Below are positions 1-8,556 of a DNA stretch of 64,000 bases, one piece after another. Each line of letters opens with the position of its first letter. The stretch's first letter is position 1. Below the pieces are notes generated by a model. It saw only the letters and a program-made list of their open reading frames with translations, had not been told where the DNA came from and made no database searches. Origin of the DNA: Ruminococcus hominis (GTDB lineage Bacteria; Bacillota; Clostridia; Lachnospirales; Lachnospiraceae); NCBI RefSeq assembly GCF_014287355.1, contig NZ_JACOPE010000001.1, forward strand, positions 1,488,001 through 1,552,000, in the 5' to 3' direction. Made by a program: the position numbers and the translations under genes.

Positions 1-1002
1 AAAGCTGAAATGTTTCGGCTGGGAAACCCGCAGGGGGAACTGGGATTGAGAAATGCGATATGCAATTATCTACATCAGGCGAGAGGTGTTAACTGCTCGC
101 CTGATCAGATTATTGTAGGCGCAGGAAATGATTATCTATATATGGTTCTTACAACGGTAATGGGAAATCACCATAAAATTGCATTTGAGAATCCGACTTA
201 TAAACGAGACTATCAGTTGTTTTATAATTTGTCATACGAGACATGCACGGTAGATATAGACGAACAGGGGATGGATGTTTCAAAACTGGAGCAGTCGAAT
301 GCTGACATTGCATTTGTTATGCCATCGCATCAATATCCACTTGGAATTGTTATGCCGGTAAAACGCAGACTAGAGCTCCTCCAATGGGCAGAAAAGAAAG
401 CAGACAGGTATATTATAGAGGATGATTATGACAGTGAATTCCGTTACAAGGGGAAACCTATCCCAGCATTACAAGGATATGATAATCATGAAAAAGTAAT
501 TTATGTGGGAACCTTTTCGAAATCTATAGCACCTGCAATACGTGTAAGTTATATTGTATTACCTCGCATATTACTTCAACAATATTGGGAAAAAAGCGGA
601 TTTTTAAATTCAACTGTTTCAAAAGTGGATCAGCTTATATTACAGAAATTTATTGAAGAAGGATATTATGAGCGGCATTTGAACAAGACAAGAGCCCTAT
701 ACAAAGGGCGTCATGACAGATTGCTTGCATCATTAAAATGTCTCAGAACGCAGTTTGATATTTCAGGAGAAAATGCAGGAGTGCATTTGTTACTACATTG
801 TAAGAATAAAATGTCGGAGACAGAGTTGATTCAAAGAGCAGCGGATAAAGACGTGAAAGTGTACGGATTGTCAGAATACTATGTTAAACAACAGATGCAA
901 AAACAGGCTACGATTCTTCTTGGATATGCAAATATGCAGGAGAAAAGTATTGTTGAGGCAGTGCGATTGTTAAAAGAAGCATGGACAGAAAAAGACGCAT
1001 AA
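1..1002 (+). CDS. MocR/GabR-like PLP-dependent aminotransferase domain, 5' partial
   Basis: The reading frame is open from the first base of the window, so the gene begins upstream and only its C-terminal aminotransferase part is seen. The fold-type I features are present: an early R-L-G-N-P-Q-G-E-L-G-L-R segment as in MocR regulators, the cofactor aspartate region I-I-E-D-D-Y-D-S-E-F, and the PLP lysine in G-T-F-S-K-S at bases 520-522. MocR-family proteins carry an N-terminal GntR winged helix fused to this domain. That half would lie outside the window, so the regulator assignment is inference; a plain class I aminotransferase is the alternative. The stop codon sits inside a strong terminator hairpin. 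Confidence 0.8.
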   Translation, partial: KAEMFRLGNPQGELGLRNAICNYLHQARGVNCSPDQIIVGAGNDYLYMVLTTVMGNHHKIAFENPTYKRDYQLFYNLSYETCTVDIDEQGMDVSKLEQSNADIAFVMPSHQYPLGIVMPVKRRLELLQWAEKKADRYIIEDDYDSEFRYKGKPIPALQGYDNHEKVIYVGTFSKSIAPAIRVSYIVLPRILLQQYWEKSGFLNSTVSKVDQLILQKFIEEGYYERHLNKTRALYKGRHDRLLASLKCLRTQFDISGENAGVHLLLHCKNKMSETELIQRAADKDVKVYGLSEYYVKQQMQKQATILLGYANMQEKSIVEAVRLLKEAWTEKDA

Positions 1003-1036
1003 AGTAAGTTCTTTTCTTACTTTATGCGTCTTTTTT
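994..1036. terminator. Bidirectional intrinsic terminator
   Basis: A perfect 15-bp stem (994-1008 with 1016-1030) and 7-nt loop is followed by six T on the + strand and preceded by five A, which form the U-tract for the minus-strand gene ending at 1042. It serves two convergent genes. Confidence 0.93.
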
Positions 1037-1041
1037 CATAA

Positions 1042-1245
1042 TTAAAGGTTTTCATCTCTTTTTAAAGAAACATATTCCCGTTCTTTCACTGGCTGAAGAT
1101 CGTTGTCTAAATCAAAATCGTCTTCTTCAAAAATATCATTTTCTGTATGCTCATGTGAAAAGTACTTTTTGAAAGCATAAACGGAAATACCAATACCTAT
1201 TCCGGTAAGCAGACATCTAGAAAGCAATTTTATAAATTTATTCAT
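1042..1245 (-). CDS. Small single-pass membrane protein, unknown function
   Basis: This encodes 67 residues. A hydrophobic stretch at about residues 5-25 (L-L-S-R-C-L-L-T-G-I-G-I-G-I-S-V-Y) is followed by a very acidic middle (E-E-D-D-F-D-L-D-N-D) and a charged tail. A good ribosome-binding site (AAAGGGG, 8 nt upstream) supports the start. I do not recognise a family. It converges on the upstream aminotransferase and shares its terminator. Confidence 0.7.
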   Translation of the reverse strand: MNKFIKLLSRCLLTGIGIGISVYAFKKYFSHEHTENDIFEEDDFDLDNDLQPVKEREYVSLKRDENL

Positions 1246-1349
1246 GGTTTTGATCCCCTTTCAATCAGAAATAATCTTGAATCTTAATGTATTTTAATAC
1301 TTTTTGGGGTAAAATACAATTCTTTCTTGGATTTTCTGCATAAGAGAAT

Positions 1350-1378
1350 TTGCCCAAGCTTAAAAATCGTGCTATAAT
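1350..1378 (+). promoter_or_regulatory. SigA promoter of cardiolipin synthase gene
   Basis: TTGCCC at 1350-1355, a 17-bp spacer and a perfect TATAAT at 1373-1378, about 45 bp before the cls start. Confidence 0.8.
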
Positions 1379-1422
1379 ATGCGGTATTATACAAGGCAGA
1401 TGAACTTAACAGGAGGAGAATG

Positions 1423-2982
1423 ATGAATCATCCAGCGGTGAAAAAAGCGAAAAATAAAATACTGGAAATTGTCTTCAGCCGTACAGCATTAGTTTTATTA
1501 TTGATTTTACTACAACTGGGAGCAATGTTTGTACTGTCTACAATTCTGCGGGATTATGCGGTATATGTGTATTCATTAGAGCTGATTGCTCAGATCTTAA
1601 TTGTCGTATATATCATAAATGATAAAACATGTCCGGAATTTACATGCACATGGATGCTATTGATTTTAATCTTTCCTGTATTTGGATGTTTGTTTTATGT
1701 TTATGTAAAACTTGAACTTGGAACGAGGATGTTTGGCAAACGGTTATGTGATGTTCAGATGGAAACCTGGCCGTATTTGAAACAACAAAAGGAAATTGTA
1801 GAAGAATTGCAGGTTAGTAAGCCAGCCAACGCAAATCTTGCCAGATATATGGCGAATCAGCTGCATTACCCAACATATCGCAATACAAAAGCAATGTATT
1901 TTAGTTGCGGAGAAGAAAAATTTCCGGAGCTTTTAAAACAGTTGAAAATGGCTCAAAAATATATTTTTTTAGAGTATTTTATTGTCGCGGAAGGATATAT
2001 GTGGGAATCAATACTTGAGATTTTGAAGCAGAAAGTGGCAGAGGGCGTAGAAGTTCGTTTTATGTATGATGGTATGTGCAGCATTTCTCTGCTTCCATAC
2101 AAATATCCGGAGGAAATCCAACGCTATGGTATTAAATGTAAAATGTTTAGTCCAATCCGACCGGTTTTGTCAACCGTACAGAATAACCGTGATCATCGTA
2201 AGATTTGTGTTATTGATGGAAAGGTAGGATTTACAGGCGGAATTAACCTTGCAGATGAGTATATAAATAAAAAAGAACGTTTTGGCTATTGGAAAGATAC
2301 AGCTGTCATGCTTCAAGGTGATGCGGTGCAGAGTTTGACAATGATGTTTTTACAGATGTGGAATGCAACGGAGCTGCTTCCGGAACAGTATGAATCATAT
2401 TTGACAGACATGTCAACAGAACTGAAAAGAGAATTAGGGTTTGTTATTCCATATGCAGATAGTCCATATGATCATGAAAATGTTGGTGAAGAAGTTTATT
2501 GCCATATTTTAAATCATGCCAAGAAATATGTGCATATTATGACGCCATATCTAATACTGGATCGCGAAATGCTAGATGCTTTATGCCGCGCTGCAAAAAG
2601 TGAAATCGATGTAAAAATTATTATGCCACATATTCCGGATAAGTGGTATGCATTTGCGGTGGCAAAGACATACTATGAAGAACTTATCGAAGCCGGAGTG
2701 AAAATATATGAGTTTACGCCAGGTTTTGTACATGCAAAAATATTTGTGTCCGATGATGATACAGCAACAGTTGGAACGATTAACTTGGATTATCGTAGTT
2801 TGTTTCTTCATTTTGAGTGCGGGACATTTATTTATAATAATCCAATCGTACATGATGTGGAGGCAGATTTCCAAAAGACATTGACGCAATGCGAAAGGGT
2901 ATCAGTTGCAGATGTTAAAAAAATAAGTCCGTTTATGTTTATTTGTGGACGAGTATTGCGGTTAATTGCACCATTAATGTAA
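1423..2982 (+). CDS. cls: Cardiolipin synthase (phospholipase D superfamily)
   Basis: The predicted membrane enzyme condenses two phosphatidylglycerols to cardiolipin and glycerol. Two N-terminal transmembrane segments (about residues 18-42 and 45-90) precede two PLD domains. Both HKD motifs are intact: H-R-K-I-C-V-I-D near residue 258 and H-A-K-I-F-V-S-D near residue 437, each followed by the usual G-T/G-G-I-N-L segment. Length (519 residues) is typical of bacterial Cls. Two ATG codons are adjacent (1420 and 1423). AGGAGG at 1411-1416 is only 3 nt from the first and 6 nt from the second, so 1423 is preferred. The gene appears monocistronic. Confidence 0.93.
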   Translation: MNHPAVKKAKNKILEIVFSRTALVLLLILLQLGAMFVLSTILRDYAVYVYSLELIAQILIVVYIINDKTCPEFTCTWMLLILIFPVFGCLFYVYVKLELGTRMFGKRLCDVQMETWPYLKQQKEIVEELQVSKPANANLARYMANQLHYPTYRNTKAMYFSCGEEKFPELLKQLKMAQKYIFLEYFIVAEGYMWESILEILKQKVAEGVEVRFMYDGMCSISLLPYKYPEEIQRYGIKCKMFSPIRPVLSTVQNNRDHRKICVIDGKVGFTGGINLADEYINKKERFGYWKDTAVMLQGDAVQSLTMMFLQMWNATELLPEQYESYLTDMSTELKRELGFVIPYADSPYDHENVGEEVYCHILNHAKKYVHIMTPYLILDREMLDALCRAAKSEIDVKIIMPHIPDKWYAFAVAKTYYEELIEAGVKIYEFTPGFVHAKIFVSDDDTATVGTINLDYRSLFLHFECGTFIYNNPIVHDVEADFQKTLTQCERVSVADVKKISPFMFICGRVLRLIAPLM

Positions 2983-3009
2983 AAACCAGCAAAATTTCGT
3001 AAAAAAGAT

Positions 3010-3038
3010 TTTACTTTGTTTGAAAAATATAGTATAAT
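3010..3038 (+). promoter_or_regulatory. Probable purA promoter
   Basis: A perfect TATAAT at 3033-3038 lies 17 bp from a weak -35 (TTTACT, 3010-3015). Transcription would start near 3045. Confidence 0.6.
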
Positions 3039-3040
3039 TC

Positions 3041-3071
3041 ATTAGGTGGCTCATTAATAAGAGTACCTAAT
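3041..3071. promoter_or_regulatory. Inverted repeat at the purA transcription start
   Basis: ATTAGGT (3041-3047) and ACCTAAT (3065-3071) form a perfect 7-bp inverted repeat. An inner CTC/GAG pair lies at 3050-3052 and 3061-3063. It begins just after the -10 box, so it could be an operator or a 5'-UTR hairpin. The binding factor is unknown. Confidence 0.45.
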
Positions 3072-3108
3072 AAGAATTAAAAAGTTCAAATACGCAGGAG
3101 GATTTGAT

Positions 3109-4389
3109 ATGGTTAAAGCAGTGGTTGGAGCGAACTGGGGCGATGAAGGAAAAGGTAAGATTACCGATATGCTCGGAAAAGAATCAGATATTATCGTTCG
3201 TTTTCAGGGAGGAGCTAATGCAGGACATACAATCGTGAATGATTATGGAAAGTTTGCTCTGCATACTCTGCCTTCAGGTGTGTTTTATGATCATACAACA
3301 AGTATTATTGGTAATGGAGTAGCATTAGATATTCCAAAATTATTTGGAGAGATTCAGTCTGTAATAGAAAAAGGAGTTCCGGCTCCAAAGATTCTTGTAT
3401 CAGATCGTGCACAGATTGTGATGTCTTATCATAAACTGTTTGATGCTTACGAGGAAGAACGTCTGGCAGGAAAATCATTTGGATCTACAAAATCAGGAAT
3501 CGCACCTTTTTATTCAGATAAGTATGCTAAGATTGGTTTCCAGGTAAGTGAATTGTTTGATGATGATTTGCTTAAAGAAAAAGTTGTTCGAATCGCAGAA
3601 CAGAAAAATGTATTGTTGGAGCACTTATATCATAAACCATTATTGAATCCAGATGATTTATATAACGAATTGATGGAATATAAGAAAATGGTAGAACCAT
3701 ATGTATGTAATGTATCGTTGTTCCTTCATAATGCAATTAAAGAAGGAAAAAATATTCTTCTTGAAGGACAGCTGGGATCATTGAAAGATCCAGATCATGG
3801 AATTTACCCAATGGTTACATCATCTTCTACACTGGCTGCATATGGTGCAATCGGTGCAGGAATTCCACCATATGAAATTAAACAGATTATCACTGTATGT
3901 AAAGCATATTCGAGTGCTGTAGGAGCAGGTGCTTTTGTAAGTGAGATTTTTGGTGATGAAGCAGATGAATTGAGAAAACGCGGCGGAGATGGCGGTGAAT
4001 TTGGAGCTACTACAGGTCGTCCAAGACGTATGGGATGGTTTGACTGTGTTGCTTCTAAATATGGATGCAGAATGCAGGGAGCAACAGATGTTGCATTTAC
4101 AGTTTTAGATGTACTTGGATATCTTGAAGAGATTCCGGTTTGCGTTGGATATGAGATTAACGGAGAAGTGACGACAGAATTTCCTGTAACACATTTGCTT
4201 GAGAAAGCAAAACCAGTATACAAAGTGCTTCCAGGCTGGAAAGAAGATATTCGTGGTATCAAAAAATATGAGGATCTTCCGGAAAACTGCCGTAAATACA
4301 TTGAATTTATTGAGGAACAGATTGGATATCCAATCACTATGGTTAGCAACGGACCAGGACGAGATGATATTATTTATAGAAATAAATAA
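3109..4389 (+). CDS. purA: Adenylosuccinate synthase
   Basis: PurA makes adenylosuccinate from IMP, aspartate and GTP, the first committed step to AMP. The N-terminal GTP/IMP loop G-A-N-W-G-D-E-G-K-G-K (residues 7-17, catalytic Asp12) and N-A-G-H-T are intact, as are G-A-T-T-G-R-P-R-R and the C-terminal V-S-N-G-P-G-R-D base-binding region. The length, 426 residues, is normal. AGGAGG lies 7 nt before the ATG. The gene is monocistronic with its own promoter and terminator, not part of a purine operon here. Confidence 0.97.
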   Translation: MVKAVVGANWGDEGKGKITDMLGKESDIIVRFQGGANAGHTIVNDYGKFALHTLPSGVFYDHTTSIIGNGVALDIPKLFGEIQSVIEKGVPAPKILVSDRAQIVMSYHKLFDAYEEERLAGKSFGSTKSGIAPFYSDKYAKIGFQVSELFDDDLLKEKVVRIAEQKNVLLEHLYHKPLLNPDDLYNELMEYKKMVEPYVCNVSLFLHNAIKEGKNILLEGQLGSLKDPDHGIYPMVTSSSTLAAYGAIGAGIPPYEIKQIITVCKAYSSAVGAGAFVSEIFGDEADELRKRGGDGGEFGATTGRPRRMGWFDCVASKYGCRMQGATDVAFTVLDVLGYLEEIPVCVGYEINGEVTTEFPVTHLLEKAKPVYKVLPGWKEDIRGIKKYEDLPENCRKYIEFIEEQIGYPITMVSNGPGRDDIIYRNK

Positions 4390-4395
4390 GAATGC

Positions 4396-4429
4396 AAAAA
4401 GTGTCAGAAGTTTTTCTGGCACTTTTTTT
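4396..4429 (+). terminator. purA intrinsic terminator
   Basis: An AAAGTGTCAGAA / TTTCTGGCACTTT stem with one G-U pair is followed by a run of seven T. Confidence 0.85.
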
Positions 4430-4535
4430 GCGGGGAAATGTGCGTTAATATTCTTATAAAAAATAATTTCCGGCATATTTTTATTGTTCGGCTAATATAA
4501 TGATAGAGCTGAAGTAAAAAGGAGGAGATGTTGAT

Positions 4536-4703
4536 ATGCAGCAAAACAGCATGAAAATTAAACAAAAACAAAAAGTCATTTCAACAGAAGAATATTTAAT
4601 GAAAAAGGGATTGCTTTACCAAAATCGATCGGAAGAGCAAATAAAATCCATAACAATACCTCAAAACTGTATTGTTATGGAATTAGAAATGTTATATGTG
4701 TAA
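4536..4703 (+). CDS. Small protein of 55 residues, unknown
   Basis: A short open frame starts M-Q-Q-N-S-M-K-I-K-Q and ends E-M-L-Y-V. It is preceded by a strong GGAGGAG (4521-4527) at good spacing and by a perfect TATAAT at 4496-4501. It is basic at the N-terminus and has no membrane segment. It stops 5 bp from the end of the convergent gene at 4709. The translation signals argue that it is real, but no family is recognised. Confidence 0.55.
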   Translation: MQQNSMKIKQKQKVISTEEYLMKKGLLYQNRSEEQIKSITIPQNCIVMELEMLYV

Positions 4704-4708
4704 AAAAA

Positions 4709-4924
4709 TTATTTTTCAGGAGAATCATCGGAATGCTTTGCTAAACGATAAATTAGAATATAAGCATATAATAAAACTGGTAAGATAATTGTGGAAGCAA
4801 TAGCTGCTTTTAATAAATCTGATGTATAAGCTGAGTCAATCAGTGCCAATATTAAGGTGCAGATATAAAGTCCGGCTAAGAGGATGGCACCTATCAGAGC
4901 AAATATCCGAGTTAATTTGTGCAT
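4709..4924 (-). CDS. Small two-helix membrane protein, unknown
   Basis: This encodes 71 residues with two predicted transmembrane helices (about residues 5-28 and 38-62) and a short charged C-terminal tail (K-H-S-D-D-S-P-E-K). AAAGGA lies about 8 nt upstream of the ATG. Proteins of this size and layout are common in Lachnospiraceae, but I cannot assign a function. Confidence 0.6.
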   Translation of the reverse strand: MHKLTRIFALIGAILLAGLYICTLILALIDSAYTSDLLKAAIASTIILPVLLYAYILIYRLAKHSDDSPEK

Positions 4925-5108
4925 AGAATCAATCCTTTCTAAAAAGTACTGTAAGCATTATAGCTGAATTATTAAGAAAATACAAACAATTTCTGGGTAT
5001 TATGAAGAATGTTTAAACGATAAAAGAAATATTTTAGTTGCAAATCATTGTGAATTGACATAGAATATTAAAAGACGAGTTATTACTTAGATAAAGGAGT
5101 TAAATACG

Positions 5109-5624
5109 ATGAGCGATAAAAGTTTATTAGAACAGTGGAGAGCTACTGCATATGATCAGAGCTTAAGCAAAACAGAATTAGAAAATTTCTGGAGTAAATA
5201 TTTTACAATTGAGAAAGATATTTATGTAGAACTTTTAAAGAATCCAGACGAAGAGGTTCGTGGAACTTTAAAAGAGGTGGCAGCAAAATATGGACAGGAT
5301 GTTATGACAATGGTTGGATTCTTGGATGGAATCAATGACAGCTTAAAAGTTGCCAATCCAATTGAGACAATGACAGAAGACACTGAAATTAATTTAGTAT
5401 TCGATAAAGAATTACTTTATAAGAATATGATTGATGCAAAAGCAGACTGGCTGTATGGATTGCCACAGTGGGATGATATTTTTGATGAAGAAACAAAGAA
5501 ACGTCTTTACAGAGAACAAAAACAGTCAGGAACAATCCGTAAAGAGAAAAAAATCGGAAGAAATGATCCATGTCCATGTGGAAGTGGAAAAAAATATAAA
5601 AAATGTTGTGGACGTAATATCTAA
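5109..5624 (+). CDS. SEC-C metal-binding domain protein
   Basis: This is a cytoplasmic protein of 171 residues. Its last 20 residues form a classic SEC-C zinc motif (C155-P-C157 ... C166-C167, with G-S-G-K-K-Y-K-K between), the same knuckle found at the end of SecA. The helical N-terminal 150 residues resemble no family I can name. SEC-C modules bind Zn and often mediate protein or ribosome contacts, so the specific role is unknown. AAGGAG precedes the ATG at normal distance. A TTGACA at 5055-5060 may be its -35 box, but no good -10 is spaced correctly. Confidence 0.75.
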   Translation: MSDKSLLEQWRATAYDQSLSKTELENFWSKYFTIEKDIYVELLKNPDEEVRGTLKEVAAKYGQDVMTMVGFLDGINDSLKVANPIETMTEDTEINLVFDKELLYKNMIDAKADWLYGLPQWDDIFDEETKKRLYREQKQSGTIRKEKKIGRNDPCPCGSGKKYKKCCGRNI

Positions 5625-5691
5625 TTGTGCATAATATGATGTGAATTAAGACATAATAAGAGGGAGTTCAAAAAAAGGAGGAACTTTTATT

Positions 5692-6015
5692 ATGCCAGAT
5701 TTAAGATGTACCGTACAGACATGTGTACACAATCAGAAATTTTTATGTGACCTGGATAGCATTGAAGTTGGAGGTCATGATGCCAGAACAACAAGTGAAA
5801 CTTGTTGCGACAGTTTTCAGGAACGGACAGGAGATTCATATTCCAATTCCAGCATGACAGGTCAGGCTTCAGATTTGACAAAGATTGACTGTAAGGCAAC
5901 AGAGTGTATGTATAACGAACATTGTGCCTGCCATGCAGGGAAAATCAGCGTAGAAGGAAGTAATGCATGTGATTGTGATGGAACAGAATGTGCGACATTT
6001 ACGTGCGTTTGCTAA
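5692..6015 (+). CDS. DUF1540 cysteine-rich protein (two repeats)
   Basis: This protein of 107 residues contains two DUF1540-like units. Each begins with a C-T-V-Q-T-C or C-K-A-T-E-C cluster, followed by a second pair of cysteines about 10-15 residues later (residues 5-45 and 63-107). The regular cysteine spacing suggests metal binding. DUF1540 proteins are frequent in spore-forming clostridia, but their role is not established. A strong AAGGAGG ribosome-binding site precedes the ATG and a terminator follows. Confidence 0.8.
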   Translation: MPDLRCTVQTCVHNQKFLCDLDSIEVGGHDARTTSETCCDSFQERTGDSYSNSSMTGQASDLTKIDCKATECMYNEHCACHAGKISVEGSNACDCDGTECATFTCVC

Positions 6016-6031
6016 AATGATAAGTATGATT

Positions 6032-6060
6032 AATCCAGGAAGAAATTCCTGGATTTTTTA
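6032..6060 (+). terminator. Intrinsic terminator after DUF1540 gene
   Basis: A perfect 10-bp stem (6032-6041 with 6046-6055) closed by a GAAA tetraloop, with seven T (6054-6059 and beyond). Confidence 0.9.
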
Positions 6061-6114
6061 TTGCACAGAAAATTCCATTTCCTAGTATTTGACATATTTG
6101 ATGTTATACTGTTG

Positions 6115-6143
6115 TTGACGTAATATCTTTGCCGCGTTATAAT
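6115..6143 (+). promoter_or_regulatory. SigA promoter of the AI-2E permease-metA unit
   Basis: TTGACG at 6115-6120, a 17-bp spacer and a perfect TATAAT at 6138-6143. Confidence 0.85.
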
Positions 6144-6196
6144 CTTCTTAATGCATAAAAATAAAGATTTCATGAAAGAAAGGGTGACAATACGCT

Positions 6197-7585
6197 ATGG
6201 ATCAGTCAGCTGAGAAAGAAAAAGATGTCACAAAAAAAGACGATAAAGTGAAAGAAAAAGAAAAGAAAAAGTCGGTTGAGAACAGCGGGTATTATATTAA
6301 TAGACCTAAATTTGGAAACAATGGACCTTCAAAATTGAAACAACAATTTAGTCAGGGGCTAACCCTACTGTTGGTAGTTATAGTCTGCCTTTTGATTTAT
6401 TTTGCACTTTTACGATTGGAAAGGATTTCAAATGTTATTTATCTTGTTTTGGGAATACTTAAGCCTATAATATATGGGTTTGCAATTGCGTATCTTTTAA
6501 ACCCAATTGTAAAAAAAGTAGATGAATATTTGATTCCACATATCAATAAACATTTTCCAAATAGTAAAAAAGCAGCGCAGATTTCAAGAGGTACAGGTAT
6601 ATTTGTTGCGGTTGTTTTGTTGATTTCAATTATTACAGCACTGTGCAATATGATGCTTCCGGAATTATATAAGAGTATTTGGAACATGGTGTCCACAGTT
6701 CCGAGCCAGTTGAATACAGCAGTTGATCAAATTACAAAGATGATGTCAAAAGATACTACTACCGGACAGCTTTTTACAAATGTACTCATGCAGGCGACGG
6801 ATTTTATTCAAAATTGGATGAAGACAGATTTATTAGAACAAGTTAATGTTGTAATGTCTAACCTGACAGTTGGAGTGATTAATGTTGTAAAAGAATTGTT
6901 TAACGGAATTATTGGAATCATCATTTCTGTTTATGTGCTTTGGGGAAAAGAAGTATTTTCCCAGCAGGCAAAAAAGATAGTTTACGCGATTTTCAAACCA
7001 AATTCTGCGAATATGATCTTGCATCTGACGATTAAAAGCAATGAAATCTTTGGCGGATTTATTATCGGGAAGATCATAGACTCTGTTATTATTGGAATAT
7101 TATGCTTTATTGGTCTGAGTATATTAAAGATGCCATACGCATTACTTGTCAGTGTGATTGTAGGTGTTACAAATGTAATTCCGTTTTTTGGTCCATATAT
7201 AGGGGCGATACCGAGTGCGATTTTGATCACTCTTTCAAATCCGATAAAGGGTCTGTACTTTTTAATTTTTATTTTGATTTTACAACAGATAGATGGAAAT
7301 ATTATCGGACCTAAAATTATCGGAAATTCGACAGGTCTGTCGGCTTTTTGGGTTGTGTTTTCGATTTTGTTAGGAGGAGGTTTGTTTGGAATACCAGGAA
7401 TGATTCTTGGTGTGCCTACATTTGCAGTATTGTCTTATATTGTGACAATGCTTATAAACCATAATCTGGAGAAAAAGAATCTGCCGATAGAGGCATCGTG
7501 TTATGATGAGTTGAGTTATGTGGACACAGACGGGACATACGTTCATTCTGACAGAAATGAATTTAAAAAATATAAAGGGGAATAG
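6197..7585 (+). CDS. AI-2E family (PF01594) membrane transporter
   Basis: This polytopic membrane protein has 462 residues. A basic, lysine-rich N-terminal tail (residues 1-45) is followed by about seven or eight transmembrane helices. The conserved family core is visible late in the protein: V-I-P-F-F-G-P-Y-I-G-A-I-P and the G-N-I-I-G-P-K-I-I-G segment. Members include the autoinducer-2 exporter TqsA and Na/Li-H antiporter-like proteins, so substrate cannot be set from sequence. metA starts 2 bp after the stop and is probably co-transcribed. Confidence 0.9.
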   Translation: MDQSAEKEKDVTKKDDKVKEKEKKKSVENSGYYINRPKFGNNGPSKLKQQFSQGLTLLLVVIVCLLIYFALLRLERISNVIYLVLGILKPIIYGFAIAYLLNPIVKKVDEYLIPHINKHFPNSKKAAQISRGTGIFVAVVLLISIITALCNMMLPELYKSIWNMVSTVPSQLNTAVDQITKMMSKDTTTGQLFTNVLMQATDFIQNWMKTDLLEQVNVVMSNLTVGVINVVKELFNGIIGIIISVYVLWGKEVFSQQAKKIVYAIFKPNSANMILHLTIKSNEIFGGFIIGKIIDSVIIGILCFIGLSILKMPYALLVSVIVGVTNVIPFFGPYIGAIPSAILITLSNPIKGLYFLIFILILQQIDGNIIGPKIIGNSTGLSAFWVVFSILLGGGLFGIPGMILGVPTFAVLSYIVTMLINHNLEKKNLPIEASCYDELSYVDTDGTYVHSDRNEFKKYKGE

Positions 7586-7587
7586 AA

Positions 7588-8514
7588 ATGCCAATTCGAG
7601 TACAAAATGATTTACCGGTAAAAGAAATACTGGAACAAGAAAATATATTTGTAATGGATGAATATCGTGCGGCACATCAGCAGATACGTCCAATCAGCAT
7701 CGGACTTTTGAATCTGATGCCATTAAAGGAGGATACGGAACTTCAGATACTGCGGTCGTTGTCTAATACACCGTTGCAGGTTGACGTGACATTTGTGAGA
7801 GTTAGCAGCCATGTTTCTAAAAATACTTCAACCAGTCATATTTATAAATTTTATGAGTCGTTTGAAAGTATTAAGAATAAAAAATTTGATGGATTTATTA
7901 TTACAGGGGCACCGGTAGAGCAGATGCCGTTTGAAGAGGTTGACTACTGGGAAGAATTAAAAGAAATTATGGAGTGGACGAAAACAAATGTTACATCAAC
8001 ACTTCATTTATGCTGGGGAGCGCAGGCTGGAATTTATTATCACTATGGGATTGATAAGGTGATGTTATCGGAAAAGAAGTTTGGTGTGTTCCCGCATCAT
8101 GTACGTGATCGTAAGATTCCGCTGGTACGTGGGTTTGATGATATATTTTATGCACCACATTCCAGACATACTGAGGTTCCTTTAAAAGAACTGGAGGCCG
8201 ATGACCGTATTAGAATCCTTGCTGATTCAGATGAGGCAGGTGTTTTCTTGTGTATGGCAGAAGAGGGAAAACAGGTTTTTGTTATGGGACATCCTGAATA
8301 TGATCGTATGACATTGGATACAGAGTATAAGCGAGACTGCGCAAAAGGATTGGATATCCAGATACCAATCAACTATTATCCGGATAATAATCCGGACAAT
8401 AAACCAAATTTGCTGTGGAGATCGCACGCAAATACTTTATATAGTAACTGGCTGAATTATTACGTATATCAGGTGACTCCATATAATCTGTACGGAGCAC
8501 CGGATTTTAGCTAA
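7588..8514 (+). CDS. metA: Homoserine O-acetyltransferase (MetA family)
   Basis: MetA acylates homoserine at the start of methionine synthesis. The catalytic set is intact and at family numbering: Cys142 in H-L-C-W-G-A-Q-A-G, His235 and Glu237 in M-G-H-P-E-Y-D-R. Residue 111, known in this family to set the acyl donor, is Glu (G-A-P-V-E). In Bacillus-type MetA, Glu111 selects acetyl-CoA, whereas Gly (E. coli) selects succinyl-CoA. The product is therefore called O-acetylhomoserine despite the old succinyltransferase family name. AAGGGGAAT precedes the ATG. No SAM riboswitch is seen, because the gene directly follows a permease. Confidence 0.94.
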   Translation: MPIRVQNDLPVKEILEQENIFVMDEYRAAHQQIRPISIGLLNLMPLKEDTELQILRSLSNTPLQVDVTFVRVSSHVSKNTSTSHIYKFYESFESIKNKKFDGFIITGAPVEQMPFEEVDYWEELKEIMEWTKTNVTSTLHLCWGAQAGIYYHYGIDKVMLSEKKFGVFPHHVRDRKIPLVRGFDDIFYAPHSRHTEVPLKELEADDRIRILADSDEAGVFLCMAEEGKQVFVMGHPEYDRMTLDTEYKRDCAKGLDIQIPINYYPDNNPDNKPNLLWRSHANTLYSNWLNYYVYQVTPYNLYGAPDFS

Positions 8515-8556
8515 GAGTGTATAAAAACAAGATAAGAGTATTACGAGGAAAATATA

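Noticed and set aside
3804..4349. 181-residue minus-strand frame within purA
   Set aside because: Shadow of the purA coding frame with no start signals.
6089..6110. TTGACA and TATACT before the AI-2E permease gene
   Set aside because: The two boxes are only 10 bp apart. A correctly spaced promoter lies just downstream at 6115-6143.
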